Source: Coniochaeta sp. PMI_546 | Lineage: Eukaryota > Ascomycota > Sordariomycetes > Coniochaetales > Coniochaetaceae | Length of the DNA stretch: 64,000 nucleotides | Reading direction: 5' to 3' | Assembly (NCBI GenBank): GCA_021432605.1 | Contig: MU271158.1 | Span: 1-64,000 of the forward strand | Shown here: piece by piece, positions 47,245 to 59,330 of the stretch | Numbering within the stretch: position 1 is the first letter of the stretch | Layout of the letters: each line of letters starts with the position of its first letter | Program-made: the position numbers and the translations under genes | The notes under the pieces: model-generated | The model's input: the letters and a program-made list of their open reading frames with translations, nothing else | What the model was told of the DNA's origin: nothing | The model's database searches: none

Positions 47245-49282
47245 CACAGCAGCAGGTGAGGAGGATTGCCGTTAATAGCTGCGGGTGATGCAAAGATTGA
47301 ACGTGAAGAATACAACAATAACGAAAGACATTCACGTAGAAAGGCGAAAGAGCGGCGAAAAAGAATGACTGAAGTGATAAGCTTGTGTCGAAGAGAAAGA
47401 CTGAAAAGGAGAGAAGATATCAGGGGAGTTACAGACACCCACTCGTCTGGGACGGCTCCTGCGTCTGCTTGCACTGCAAATTGATCCATGGAAGAAGCTG
47501 AAGTGGCGCATATTTCCACAAGTAAAGTCATCAGCTTAACTAGAACTAGTCTAGATCGTCTGTCACCTTGTAAGGCGCAGATGGTCTGTCTGGTGGGTAA
47601 GATTGGTCAACACCCTGCGGGCCTAGATTCTTGACCCAAGCCGCAGAACCGCCATACGTAGTTTGCCGCGATTGAGACATGGTACTTGGACGCTAATGAG
47701 GATAAGATTGTAACGCTGATAACCAGCAGCTTGTGCACTAGACGAAGCGCATTGCACTGATTCCATGAAACAGAGGCTATACTGCAATTGTAATCTTCCG
47801 AATGGCTCTGTCGCTTCCATCCCATTCCAGTTCAAATAATTTATGTCTTTCTTCTTTCATGGACCCAACTGACACGAAGAATGGCCGGTGTCACCGCGTC
47901 GCTTGAGGGCTGAGGCCCATCCGCCACGGCTTGGACAAGATAAGCACTTCAATTATCACGCCCAAAGGGCCCTGTCGGCATTGCAACATTTTGGCCCTGG
48001 GGTAGCTGTACCTGTCGATCACGGCTGACTTTGATCTCCATTATGTCTGTCTCTCCGCGTGTGGTCGACGAATCAGCCTTTACAAATGTCAGACGCGTGA
48101 AGAAACAGGCGATTTCGTCCGAAATTTGAAGTGGCAGGGCGCTGAAGTCACCCTGCTAACGCAAGCCACAAAGCTTGACTGCCACACAAGAAGTCACACA
48201 GTCAGCCAGCCCAGCACCGAAAGCAAATTGGCAAAAGATAAGGCGCCAAATATTGGAAGTAAATCTTGGTTTACACGACACTATTGTCTGCAGAATGTCA
48301 TCATCATTTCAGGAGGCTAGGCTGGGCTTCAAAGCTGGCGTACGCCAATTCGCAGGACCGAGCGAGAGCGTCTTTGCAGAGATTTTAATTGCCATTTTCC
48401 ACGTCCTCACACCCAAGTCCCACCGTCCCGTCCTTGGCAAAGCTTATCTGAGGCCTGAGCTACGCCCACGGAAACCACACACATGACACATCATCATCAG
48501 GAACCCAGCACATGAGAACTTAATTAGGTAACGAGACCAGTCTACCGAAACCCATGTGAAATGGCATCAACACCCGATCAGCACGGATGCCAGGAGCTTA
48601 AAGAAAAAGTTATCAATCGTCCTGCAGCCAATAGTAGGCAGTGGAGGTTTATTAGCCGACATGTTTGAACCGCTACCATAACTGCCGCGTTCCCAGGTTG
48701 GGGTTGGCGAAGTCGGTGGTCGCCACGCAACTGAGGCAAAGGCCGCACCTCAGAACAGCTTTGCAAACTCTCCACTTGTAGTCTTGCCTGAGCTGTCTGA
48801 CGTACGAAAGTGCCTCCATCATATTCAGTCAAAGGCCTCCAACCAACTAATGGGGCGGTGAGAGAAGATGGCAAAGAACCACTGCCCTGGTTCAAGCCCG
48901 AACTTAGACCAGATGTATAGCACCATGGCGGTCCATGTATTTGCCGATCACGGCGTCGTCACCGATCCCCAACACACGACCTAGAAAGACGGCGATCCTC
49001 CTCCGTTCATTTGAAACAGACCTGTCGATTGGAGACTGCAACTCCGGGTATTCAAGGAGCTCACCAGTGGTCTCCATGGCAAGTTGCTTGCTATATTTGC
49101 AAGATAGCAATTGGTTAAACAACGTACCTGGCGACTGAACACAATAGATCTCTGTACATGCAGCCTGCACCGCCGTGTCATCAGTATGCACAAAGTTCGC
49201 CATGACGGGTCTAATTTTAGCGCTGTTGGCATATAACGAGCACAACGCCCCGACTACCTGATCCGATCCTTGAAAAAACGTT
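47245..49282. other. 2.0-kb gene-free stretch
   Basis: Divergent upstream regions of the fusion gene and the NMT1-like gene. A minus-strand frame of 132 codons at 48904-49302 lacks an ATG at its start and any known motif. No gene called. Confidence 0.5.
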
Positions 49283-50301
49283 ATGGCCTTCAGGATGCAC
49301 ACTTTTTACCTCTCCACTGTGGTTCTCTCTGTGTTAGCGGTCAATGTTCTGGCCCTCAGAATCGCAACATCATTACAATGGATCGAGCACACGCCACAGG
49401 CAAGAAAGCACAATGCTTAGATTGGGTTGATATGACACTGCATTACTTACACAGATCATAGCCATATGCCATTAAGAACTTTTATAAAGGCGACACCGCA
49501 CAGCTTGTCAGTGGTGGAGTAGCTAACATTGCCACCGACCGCACGATCGACCTTGCAGCCAACGCAGAGACGCAAGGTCTGATACAGTACGGCAGTCATC
49601 AAAATATTCGCATCATCTATACCATTGTGGATGTCGGATACCGCTTGATTGCCAACAAGGCCTCTGGCATCAGAACTCTTGCGGACCTAAAGGGCAAGAA
49701 AATCGGCACCATGCAAAGCTCCTCGGCTGCGTACTTCGTGAGTAAGATGCTGTCGTCTGCAGGTCTCAAGGACACAGACTATACTGTGGTATCGGGCCAG
49801 ATTTGCATGAAGGCACCCTGTGGACAAGGCACCTTCCCTCAAATGCTCGCGAGTCGACAAATTGATGCCTTCGGTATATGGGAACCAGCTGTCGAGCTTG
49901 CAGCCAAGGCTCTGGGCGATAATGCTGTCATCTTTCAGAATACATCCATCTATCGTGAAGTATACAGTCTATACAGCACCAAAGAGAAACTCGGCGATCC
50001 AACTATACGGAAGAACATAGTGGCCTTCGTGAAAGCACTCAATCAGACACTTGATGTGTTTACCAACAACCCAAAGAGTGTTTATGCAACCGTGGCAGCG
50101 GCCGTCGGCATGGATGTGTCTATCGTTGAGGCTGTATGGCCAGTTCACAAGTGGAGCGGGACTCTTGCGCCGGATTTGCTTCCTTTCATGGTCGAAGAAG
50201 ACCGTTGGGTAGCGAAACAAAACAGACGGCAGGCAATGTCAAATACGAGTCTAGCTACGTTCATTGACTCCAGCGTCTTGGACGACGCGCGGAAAGGATA
50301 G
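49283..50301 (+). CDS. Secreted NMT1/THI5-like (SsuA-type) substrate-binding protein
   Basis: About 318 residues. Exons are 49283-49399 and 49462-50301, with a GC-AG intron of 62 bp (CAG/GCAAGA...CATAG). Exon 1 encodes a hydrophobic signal sequence (residues 5-24, HTFYLSTVVLSVLAVNVLA) and then WIEHTPQ. Exon 2 continues YAIKNFYKGDTAQLVSGGVAN, the region corresponding to the substrate entrance of periplasmic binding proteins of the NMT1/THI5-like family. LKGKKIGTMQSSSAAYFVSKML and ASRQIDAFGIWEP are also family-typical. Cytosolic fungal THI5 enzymes make the thiamine pyrimidine ring and carry a Cys-rich motif that is not seen here. A secreted fungal binding protein of this fold points to a bacterial-type ligand-binding role. 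Confidence 0.88.
49400..49461 (+). other. GC-AG intron in the NMT1-like gene
   Basis: No GT donor is available before an in-frame TAG at 49417. GCAAGA at 49400 and CATAG ending at 49461 join HTPQ to PYAIKNFYKG in phase 0. Confidence 0.75.
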
Positions 50302-51296
50302 CATGGAGCGTTTTCCGCCTTGTCGAATTTTTCTCGGGGCGTCAGTGAGCTCCTTCTACCAGTATGGATGTACGTTCAGAGCGAGTCGAGATTACTACGA
50401 GTTTTATATAAGTCTACTTGCCAGTTACTAGATTGGTCCCCGAGATTGAGGAAAGACACGAAAAGGACCGACTTCATCCCATCCTGTCCTTGAGTGAGGT
50501 GACATCCAAATATACCTTTGTTCGTAAGGTTTTATTGTGAGGTAGGAATAAGCTTTCTACAAGACCAGAGCGGGAGGACAAGCTTATCTCTCTCTTCCCG
50601 CCGTGGGTCAGAGATAAATACCCGGCATAATGAAACAAGCACAAGCGGTAGGCTCGATGACACCAGATCATTGGCAGCATCAAGACATCGGCGCCGGACC
50701 AATGTCTAGATCTCTTAGGAGAATGATGAACAGACTTGACAACATTTACAGTAACCTTCCCGATACACGATGCTGAGATTAAATGTAGTGCCGGATATGC
50801 TTAGCATTGCTAAGCTTCCACTTTTTCATATTTCACCACACGACAATATCTAAACTCTTCAAATCGAAGTCGGCTCTACCAAAAGAGAATGAAGCCCGCA
50901 TGTAGTGAACCTGATGTAAGCAGCTGCTACGTTCTAAAATGTTGTTCGGAACGGCATAATGCAGTAAAAGGGAATAGTAAAACCAGGTAGGTGTAGCGTA
51001 TGTCAAGTCGAACCTCAGTCTAGCTACACGTTACTGTTGAACCACGTAGCTGTAGCGGCGACTCAGAACATCGCTAGGAATGTCGGGCTGTAGATCTAGG
51101 CCCGACAGCCTAAGTGCGAACCTTTTGCTTGGCACTTCGGCGCAGGCACCTTAAGGGTCTGTGGAGTCGCCATGCTAATGATGTTGGGTCAAATCCCAAA
51201 ACAACGTTCAACCCCTCACCCTACACCACAACATTGCCTACGCCCTTGCGCTTGTCTATTTTCTGCGTTCTGTTCGTGAGAATCTGACTTCATAAA
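50302..51296. other. Intergenic 1.0 kb with one hairpin
   Basis: No gene recognised. Contains the inverted repeat at 51081-51107 and the SDR promoter. Confidence 0.5.
51081..51107. repeat. 8-bp inverted repeat, 11-bp loop
   Basis: TGTCGGGC at 51081-51088 pairs perfectly with GCCCGACA at 51100-51107. It lies about 190 bp upstream of the SDR start and could be an operator-like palindrome or a chance hairpin. Confidence 0.6.
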
Positions 51297-52593
51297 ATGT
51301 CAGCCTCCCATGGGGGACAATTCCCACCACGACTGCATAATGATCTTTATCCTTTCATCTACCCGAAGAAGTTCCAGGGGAGTCTACACAACAAGGTCAC
51401 CATCATAACCGGTAGGACGGCTTCCATCTCATGTCATGAGAAGCTGTGTTTTGATCCGTGAGTCTAGGTTCGGCCGGAACCATTGGCAGGGCACTGGCCG
51501 AGTGCTTTGCTGTTGCTAGTGCTAAACTTATTCTGGTTTACAATCGCACTCGGCCACCACCGGAGTTTGAGGCGAGATGCCTCAGCCTTGGTGCACGAGG
51601 AGTTACCTTAGTCCAGTGCAATGTGACAGACCTCGAAGGGTGCAGATCCCTGGTACATAAAGTAAGTCATCGTTTGACGTCATATCTAACTCATATAAAG
51701 AGACATACAGCTGACTTGGAGCCTATCAGACGCTTGAAGCCGAGGGCAAGGTCGACATATTGATCAACAACGCGGGTGCTAACAGCTTGGGACCGGTAGG
51801 CGCCCCCTCTCCGTACCAATCAGACTGTTCACCTTTGCAATAACGGGTTGGCGTACACCCCATGATCGTGTTGCTGACCTCCCACTCTACAAAAAAGATG
51901 CACCTGCAAGATCCAGAGCAGTTCATCCAAGAATTTCAGGTTAACTTTCATGGACCATACGCTCTCATGCGCCTTCTCCTGCCAATTTTTCGAGAGCAAC
52001 GCAGCGGTTGTGTTCTGAACATCGCCAGTCGAGCTGGCACGGTCGACATCCCATATAGCGCCAGCTACTGCTCGAGCAAAGCGGCTCTGATAAATCTGAC
52101 GGGCTGTAGTCAAAAAGAAATCGACATTGACAGGCTTGATGATATCCATCTATACGCTCTTCATCCAGGTGGTGTCAAATCCGAGATGACGACAAAAAGC
52201 AAGTCAAGCTGAGTCAAGGCTTCCACCTGGTCGACAACGCCGCGTAGTCGAAGATGCTAACATTGAGCTTTGCTAGAATACTCTGATGAATCACTGCTAA
52301 ATCTACCTAAGCATGCTGCAGATCGTTTCAAAGGGTGGCTAGACATATACACCGACTCCCCCTATCTCAATGGGATGACATGTGTAGCCCTAGCCAACGG
52401 CGCTGCTAAAGACATTTTAAAGGGGAAATACTTTGATGTCGGGCATGATCTGGAGGATGTCATAGCCCAGGGCGAGGCCATCAGAAGTGACCCGGAACTA
52501 TATTCGCTCCACACGACCTTCCTCGGGGGTCTGTCCAACCTTAATCCCACGGAGCGACCAAACGATGAACCTTTCGACTTTCCCGGTCTGTAA
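51297..52593 (+). CDS. Short-chain dehydrogenase/reductase
   Basis: NAD(P)-dependent oxidoreductase of about 330 residues. Exons are 51297-51411, 51468-51661, 51730-51795, 51898-52198 and 52277-52593. The last intron is GC-AG (A/GCAAGT). The cofactor motif reads TGSAGTIG (38-45), with Thr43 where most family members have Gly. NNAG is at 116-119. The catalytic residues are Ser in NIASRAG and Y-C-S-S-K at 182-186. The N-terminal 30 residues (FIYPKKFQGSLHNKVTIIT) match the extension seen in fungal SDRs of this type. The C-terminus YLNGMTCVALANGAAKDILKG is also typical. It converges on a second SDR with 218 bp between stops. The substrate is unknown. Confidence 0.88.
52199..52276 (+). other. GC-AG intron in SDR gene
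   Basis: GCAAGT donor at 52199 and CTAG acceptor at 52276 in phase 1. The GTCAAG three bases later leads directly to a stop codon, so the GC donor is the only one that reaches the conserved C-terminus. Confidence 0.75.
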
Positions 52594-52811
52594 ATCGGGG
52601 GAGTGCTAGGGAATAGATGTTGGCGTTGGTTATCATTTCGCGGCGGTCCAGGGCTATCAGCAAGGTGCGCTGTTTGCTCATGAGGAACAGGCAGAGAAGC
52701 AGAATCACTAACATCTTTACTCAGTAAAAAAGGTCTAAAATATAGACATGACACTCTATATAACGGAAATTACCACGGCCATGACTCCTGCTCTGTTTCC
52801 ATGCATAATGA

Positions 52812-53822
52812 TTAATCCAGAAGAGAGACGAACTTCAGATACTGCGGACTGACAGTATGCGAGTGATCGGCCCTGTCCGTATTGAAGCTGACGTCCTTCC
52901 AGCTCTCGAGCAGCTGCAACTCCTGCTCACACTTCTGTTTTATGTGCGCATACGAGTCCGACCCAATGACAACATGAACAGCCCACTTCTTTCCAGCAGC
53001 TACTCCTTCGCCCTTGACGACATCGACAATCGTTGGACCGACTTTGGTCAGATCTCCAGGCATGAAACTCATGGGGTCAGCGCCAAACATGCCAACAACT
53101 TCGCCGAAGAGCGGTCCATATTCTGCCACTCCGTCAACCTGCGCACCGAAGGCTGTGTCGCCAGCATCACGCGGCTGGCCGAGATGGGTGGGGAAACCCC
53201 CAGACTCAAATGTCATGCAGCGGATTCCAAAAGGGCGCACCTCCTTGGCGAGACCTTCGACATATGCAGCCAGAGCTGCTTTCGACGCAGCGTAATGAGA
53301 CATAAACGGAAGTACGGCCCAGGCGCTGCTGGAGCCTGTGAACACGATCGTTCCACTACCCTGCTTGCGAAGTAGGGGAAGAATAGCCTGAGTGACGTGC
53401 AGTTGGCCGAAGAAATTGACTTGGAATAGGTTGGCGATGTATTTGTCACTACATGATGTCAGTTAGTGCTTCCCAAGTACACTAAGGTCCTAGGTCTGAC
53501 CGTAGTCAAACAAAGGGATATGTATGACCACTTACTCAGCTTCTTCGGCGCTCTTCATGGCTGAAGCCCCAGCATTGTTCACGAGCACGTCTATCCTCCC
53601 GAAAATCTCCCATGCCTTCTTGACTTGCTCTTGAACATGCTGACGTCCGCCGCAGATATCGAGCTCAAGTACTGCAAGGGTGTCTGATTTAAGGTGTCCG
53701 AGACGTTGTTCTGCCTTACGGCCCGTTGCAATGACTTTATCCCCGCGCTCGACGATATGCTTGATGAGGGCTGCACCAATACCGGATGTTGTTCCAGTGA
53801 CGAGCCAGACAAGTGGTGCCAT
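52812..53822 (-). CDS. Short-chain dehydrogenase/reductase (classical)
   Basis: About 307 residues. Exons (minus) are 53822-53536 and 53448-52812, with an 87-bp intron. The ATG at 53822 precedes APLVWLVTGTTSGIGAAL, the classical TGxxxGIG cofactor motif (residues 9-16). NNAG (about 82-85), the catalytic Ser in FTGSSSAW (about 135), and Tyr148-x3-Lys152 in SHYAASKAAL are all present. The frame extends upstream without another ATG. The family includes ketoreductases and retinol-dehydrogenase-like enzymes; the substrate is not known. Confidence 0.92.
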
Positions 53823-54181
53823 GATGATAGTCTGTGATGATATTGATTGGGTTGAAGATACTGATGGAGTGTTGTCCAAATACTGGTGAGATTCAGAGTA
53901 AACGGGATGGTGTCCTCGGCGACTGTACGTTGTTTGGAGTGGCAGATGTGTTCTCGATAATTATTCGTAGATAACTGTGATCTGGTTTGAGGATGGATGA
54001 CATTCCTGTCTTTGGAGGACAAGGTAGTTTCTTATATACATAGTCTCTCAGCGAGGGCGCCTGGTTCTAACGTTCCCTGAATGTTGCTACCTGTCGGCAT
54101 TGTACGCTGTGCGCGCGGTGTCGAGTCCGCGTTCTTGGCAATGCTTTCGGCAGGTGCGGTCGTCACGGTGGTGCCGCATTT

Positions 54182-54203
54182 GGTGCGGCCGCATGGCCGC
54201 ACC
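54182..54203. repeat. Perfect GC-rich palindrome, 9-bp stem
   Basis: GGTGCGGCC at 54182-54190 and GGCCGCACC at 54195-54203 are exact reverse complements separated by GCAT. Related TGCCGCA and TGCGG words flank it. It lies about 360 bp upstream of the SDR start at 53822. Confidence 0.75.
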
Positions 54204-55804
54204 GCCTATGCTGCGGAACCAGCGGGCGCAGAAGCCACTAAAATGTTGCTCACCCTCTTGAAAAGCAATGCGCCAAGCCTTTGTCATCGAACTGCTGACT
54301 ACGACACAACGAAGCGACAGGCCATTTGTGCCAATCAGCAATTGAATGCAGTCACGTATACGATGTAGCGCTTCGAGCCAAGCAATGCCAACTCTGAAAG
54401 ACAGCTGAGCCGGCGGCACCACACATTTGAACTGTTCACAAACACCTTGTCAGATATCTGGCCCTTTTAGCAAAGGATAAGGCTCATGACGTGGCGCAAA
54501 CCAACTCCTTAACGCGCTGGAAGCCTTTGAATTCGTATGACAGTGTCACCCTGTACGTGAGGGATTCAATAGAGTTGCATATGCGCTGTTGCGGCTCTAC
54601 TTTCCATGCATACAAGGACCTGATTACCTGATTTATGCCCGAGATCAAGCGTTGGCTCGTGTACACGGAGAACTGAAAGGTGATTATAGGCAGCGCGACA
54701 TACTGCAGCAGTGGACTCCTTATGCTGCCTCTCATCCTTGATTGTCGGGTAGGTCGGCGAGTTGTTGCTGCAGTAACCACAGTGAATACAGCTTGTTTCC
54801 CGAATATAAATCTAATGTAGAAACTCAACCAAGCACCGACATAAAATGGAGAGTTTCGTTGCAGAGTTATACCTTACGCCTCAAGTTGTCGGGCTTCGGT
54901 ACTCTCCCAACCGCAGCCACAGATAAAAGGATGGGGGCATTCTCGCGTTCAGAGATATATGAGCAGTGGATACGCGTACAGATTATACTCTTTGGGTCTA
55001 TATTCATCGGACTTTAGGCCAGCATTGTCTCCTTCATGAGCCCACGACTCGTGCCTAGGCACTCATAGACCCTGACGTAAACACTTCCGCCATTGGCTGA
55101 CCAGATTTTCTTTCCCCGATGCCAAATGAGTCGTCGGTAGATTACTACCTTCTCTCCTGGCTCTTCATCCTCTGCAATATATGACTTGTTGTTAGATTAG
55201 GACGCTCCCGTTAGCAGATGGTACGCCCCCGTCATGAATCCTAGGTTTGCAGTCATTTGCATGCAAACAGCCGTATATACACAGACCTATCAGGTCAGTA
55301 ATTTACTCTCTCAAATTTGTTCTCATTTCTTTCAGGGTAAGGACAAGCGGTCAGCTCCCTGCATGGGCAATCATAGTTACACTTGCACCCTGCCCATCAA
55401 AAGTTGTAACACGAGACCATCGAGCATCGGAGCTGAGTTGCTCGAGCTGATCGTGGGGCTGCAGACATATTTTGGAAGTTGACGTAGTGAGCTCCGGCAT
55501 CCTACGGTGCTATACGAACTTGAAAATCGCTAACCCATGACGCTCGCATAATATAATTAGAATATCGACACGCTATAGGGCCTTTTGCGGAGATCCTGGC
55601 AGTGGTCCCGCAATTCAACTTGTTCCTTACAGTAAAAGACGTGGCTGGGTATGCTGATCTTCAAATTTCCTCCAATACCGTCCGGTCGCGAAGTTTGGCC
55701 CCTCCTCGTATTGGTGCCCTTGCCTGGATGCCTAAATGAGGTCACACACGTTGATGGAGCGTCTTCCCGGCCAAGAATTACAGATTACCTCATATTGTCC
55801 TTAG

Positions 55805-55814
55805 TATAAAAAGG
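55805..55814 (+). promoter_or_regulatory. TATA box of the small secreted protein gene
   Basis: TATAAAAAGG, 158 bases upstream of the ATG at 55972. Confidence 0.5.
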
Positions 55815-55971
55815 CTAAGGTCCTTGTGTTGAGATGAATTGGACGGCAAGCACAAACTGCAACTCTCAACTTAGTTACTTATATCCTTACGAGCTGATTA
55901 TTAACGTCGATATCAACGTCTTAGGAAGAATCGGCATCAGTGAGCTCCCGAAATACAACAAGCGGTACAAC

Positions 55972-56477
55972 ATGCGGTTCAGCACGTCCATGATCATAGC
56001 AGCTTTCGGGCTCGCATCCAAGTTTGCATCGGTATCAGCACAAGACTTGTACCCGGAGCCGATTACAATTGGGCAACTTGGATACCCCCATGGCCACCAA
56101 ATTCTTGCCTGTAAGTAGATTATTCTCGGCGTAAGGGCTATCGTGGATGATTGCTGATCTTAGCTGTAGGGACACCAACGAAAACCTCCATGATTGAAGC
56201 CTGCACCAACCAGTCATCTCGCACAGTCCTTCAAGTCTCTGAGACGCTTCCTCCGACAGTACCACTATGCGGAACACCCTTCGCGCTGGACGGCTATACT
56301 GGGCTGGAGCTCTTATGTGCCGATGGCACGTCAGTTGCGGCGTCCCAGGTCACAGCCATCGCAACGAATGGCACGCAGACGCACAACTGTACTAGCTTGC
56401 CACAGAATGTGTATCCCACGCACTGCCACGGGCCCTACTCTCCAGATAGCATTTGGCAGCTGTTTGCCTGCCAGTAG
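55972..56477 (+). CDS. Small secreted cysteine-containing protein
   Basis: About 150 residues. Exons are 55972-56110 and 56164-56477, with a 53-bp GTAAGT...TTAG intron. Residues 1-24 are a signal peptide (MRFSTSMIIAAFGLASKFASVSA). The mature part has six cysteines, two of them near the end, and several Asn-x-Thr/Ser sequons; no domain is recognised. Small size, secretion and even cysteine number fit a candidate effector or surface protein. A longer in-frame start exists at 55834 but would hide the signal peptide. Confidence 0.75.
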
Positions 56478-58068
56478 TGCAGTGGTTTGTCTTTTGTCTA
56501 TCACGCTGGTTTGTTGGCATTGGAATGGAGGCTATCGTTGACGTCGAACACTTTACCTCTAGTTTCGTTCGTCCCTGAACGAGGGCTCCTAAATGGTATT
56601 GCATATAGACTTGGAGCGTAGAGCGACATATCAAAAGCGGATGGTACGGGGCATCTTCATTAATGCTAGTCGGACAATGACGCATATCAAGAGAACACAG
56701 AGCGCCAAGATATTGTGATACGAACACTCTTAGATATCTACTTTAGGTATAGAGGTAAAGTCTAGACCTGGTGACGAAATCAGTAGAGACAATGTAGTAA
56801 CAACCTACCAACTCCACTTCTCATTGCAATAGTCAAGATTAAATGTAGACCAAAAGGCGGCAACAGCGTCTCTATTTTACTGTCCCAGGTTGACGTCATT
56901 GGTGAACGACACGACATGCGTAAAAAACCTTTACATCTCCTACGGGTTTCCGTACAGGTCATCTTCGGCGTAAGCATACATTTCGCCTGATGTATTCGCT
57001 AAGTCGGCCACATCCCGTCTGACCCAATCGTAAGTTGACTACCACTTGGATACCGAGTGCTGTGCTTTTTTTTGGGGGGTGAAGTCAAGTTAAGGTGTCC
57101 TCTTGGGCCGATGAAATTGGGAAGACTGTGAGTTTCGGTGATGTCGTAGGATGCATCGAACATGTTCACAGACTGTGCTGTGTATACCGTCCGCTCATAA
57201 TATTCAAGATAGACCGTGGGTTATCCTTGATCTCCTCGAGGCAAGTAAGTTTCGTCGAAGGTGATGCGTTCCTTGGGGACAAGTGCCAAAAGACCATTCA
57301 TTAGATCAGCTCGACTAACGCTGTTTCTTCCTTTCACTCATCCCAGCTCAGTCACCACTTGCCCTTTGTCCCTTATGCGACCCTTGAGCCACTATGACCT
57401 GTGTTATCATTTCTTCCTCTTCTTCGCTCATATTCATCGCCTCGTTAAGGTAGATCTGGCGAACTTCGGGCCTAAGGGAAGACATTGCCTCGACAGCATT
57501 GGGATACACTTCCAAGCCGGCGCCGACATTCGGGACTTGCGTATCAAAAAAAGCACAGAAATTGGTTGCGTTCAGATGTGTGAAAGGGGCAAATTAAGAT
57601 CTCATAGACATATACTTTTGCACTCTGGGTGACATCATACACGTGTGTTTCCAGTCCTGGAAATTTATTCAGGCCAACTGCAAGAGCTATGGACAACTGC
57701 CACAACCCACGATGGTGATCCCGAAGTGCTCGGGCTTTAAGCTCATTTATTCTGATCAAACCACCGAGATAGTGGTAGTATGGGACATGCTGTTCTCACC
57801 ACGGCAGAGATAGTGCTAGCCAAACAAGACAGACGGAAACAAGGTTGTAGTAACTCACAGCTGGGAGTGATGGATCACTGTTTGGATAGTCTGCTAGGTC
57901 TAGGAATTCTGAGAGGCACTGCATTTCACCGCTTGCGAAGAAGCTGCACATGACCGCCCCAGAGATTGTATCTGACCCCGTTTGCAACAAAACCTTGAAC
58001 TGCCTGGCCCTAACTTTTTTGGACTGCAGTGGTGGCGTTCTGGCTGCTGTCCGTTTCAGGTACCCATG
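56478..58068. other. 1.6-kb gene-free stretch
   Basis: Nothing recognisable. Includes a T8G6 run near 57063-57078. Confidence 0.5.
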
Positions 58069-59330
58069 TCAGGGCAACCCGTGAGCGACCTTCAAAGCAG
58101 AAATACTATCCTGGTCGAAGACGTGCTTTTGCTTCATGCACGTCAGATACATGAATGTGTGCGGCGAACCGAGGTACCTTTTGAAGGTGACCTTGTTCCC
58201 GCCGGAGACCAACTTCATCCCGTAAGCTTCGCCTTCATCCCTCAGAAGGTCACACTCAGCGGTCCTGATGTACGTTTCGCATAATCCAGTCCAGTTGCGG
58301 GCCTTCAGCGGCGAGAACCACCAATCCGGCCACATGGCCTGCAGCTCCTTATGTTTGTCCCGTGGCATACAGTACTTTCCAAACCACTGTATGCGAGCCC
58401 ACGGCAGGATCGGTGACCTATAGAACTCGTGGAACGAGGAGAACGGCGATTCGGTGTAAAAGTTGTAGAAAAACCCTTCTGCTGACGGCGTAACACTAGC
58501 CATACACAGCTTCAGGGGTATGCCGGCATCCCTAGCCATGTGCTGCAAGATTAAGGTTATATGTGCCCCGGCGGATATGCCCCCAATGGAGACGGAGGCG
58601 GGATTAAGGTTAAGGGTGCTTGCGGACTCCCGAGCCTAGTGTCATGTGATATCGCATTGTAAGCCGAAAAGCAGGGAATTGTCAACAAAATGGCGGAGAG
58701 TCTCTTACCCAGCACAGAGCTGCCCAACCATCTTGCACGCATTTACCCCAAACAGTCTCTGCAACGTTGAAAGTCAGCATTCTATTCGCACGCGTATGGT
58801 CCAGACACGCCAGACAGTCATACCTGGACAGTGACGGTAGTTAACGTCGATTACCACCACACCGGCACCGTCCCGCATGCTGAGACACAGCTGAGCCTCT
58901 GACTGCAGATCGCCGAGCACAAACCCACCACCTCGTTTCTGTTAGCGGAGAGCGTAAGTATGCTCAGATGGAGAATCTAACCGTGGAAGTTCAAATGGAC
59001 AGGATATGGTCCCATTCCATACACTGTCGGATCTGGATAATACGCCCGGACCGGAATTTCGGCCCCGTCCTCGGACGTCACCACATGGTCCGTCACACGC
59101 TCCCAGCCCGTCGTGTCGATGGCAATCGGGGCGCGAAACTTCTCGGGGGAGGCGCGGACTTGCTCGATAGAGACCGCCTGTGCGGGCGGGTTCTTGGATA
59201 GAACCTCCACGTAGTACTTCACGAAGTCTGGGTCAAGTTTGGCGAGAATATGCGGCTCGATAGCATCGATCGGATTGACCGTATTTGCCTGAGCTGCTTC
59301 CCTAGCTGCAACGCCGTTCGGGGTCGACAT
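58069..59330 (-). CDS. Alpha/beta hydrolase, HSL-type esterase/lipase
   Basis: About 357 residues. Exons (minus) are 59330-58982, 58931-58824, 58758-58709 and 58635-58069; introns are 50, 65 and 73 bp. The oxyanion motif HGGG is rebuilt across intron 1 (residues 116-119, NFHGGGFVLGD). The nucleophile elbow is G-I-S-A-G with Ser190. A likely Asp is in AECDLLRDEGEAYG and the catalytic His in GSPHTFMYL near the C-terminus. These are the hallmarks of the hormone-sensitive-lipase (alpha/beta hydrolase-3) family. There is no signal peptide, so it is probably intracellular. Family members hydrolyse short-chain esters or lactones and are common in fungal secondary-metabolite regions. Confidence 0.93.

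Larger units (their letters stand above)
53823..55971. other. 2.1-kb gene-free stretch
   Basis: No recognisable gene. It holds the palindrome at 54182-54203 and the TATA box of the next gene. Confidence 0.5.

Noticed and set aside
48904-49302. Minus-strand frame of 132 codons
   Set aside because: It has no ATG at its start, overlaps the start of the NMT1-like gene, and shows no domain or exon chain.
51183-51206. TTGGG-TCAAAT-CCCAA resembling a tRNA T-arm
   Set aside because: The loop is six rather than seven bases and no acceptor, D or anticodon arms could be paired around it.
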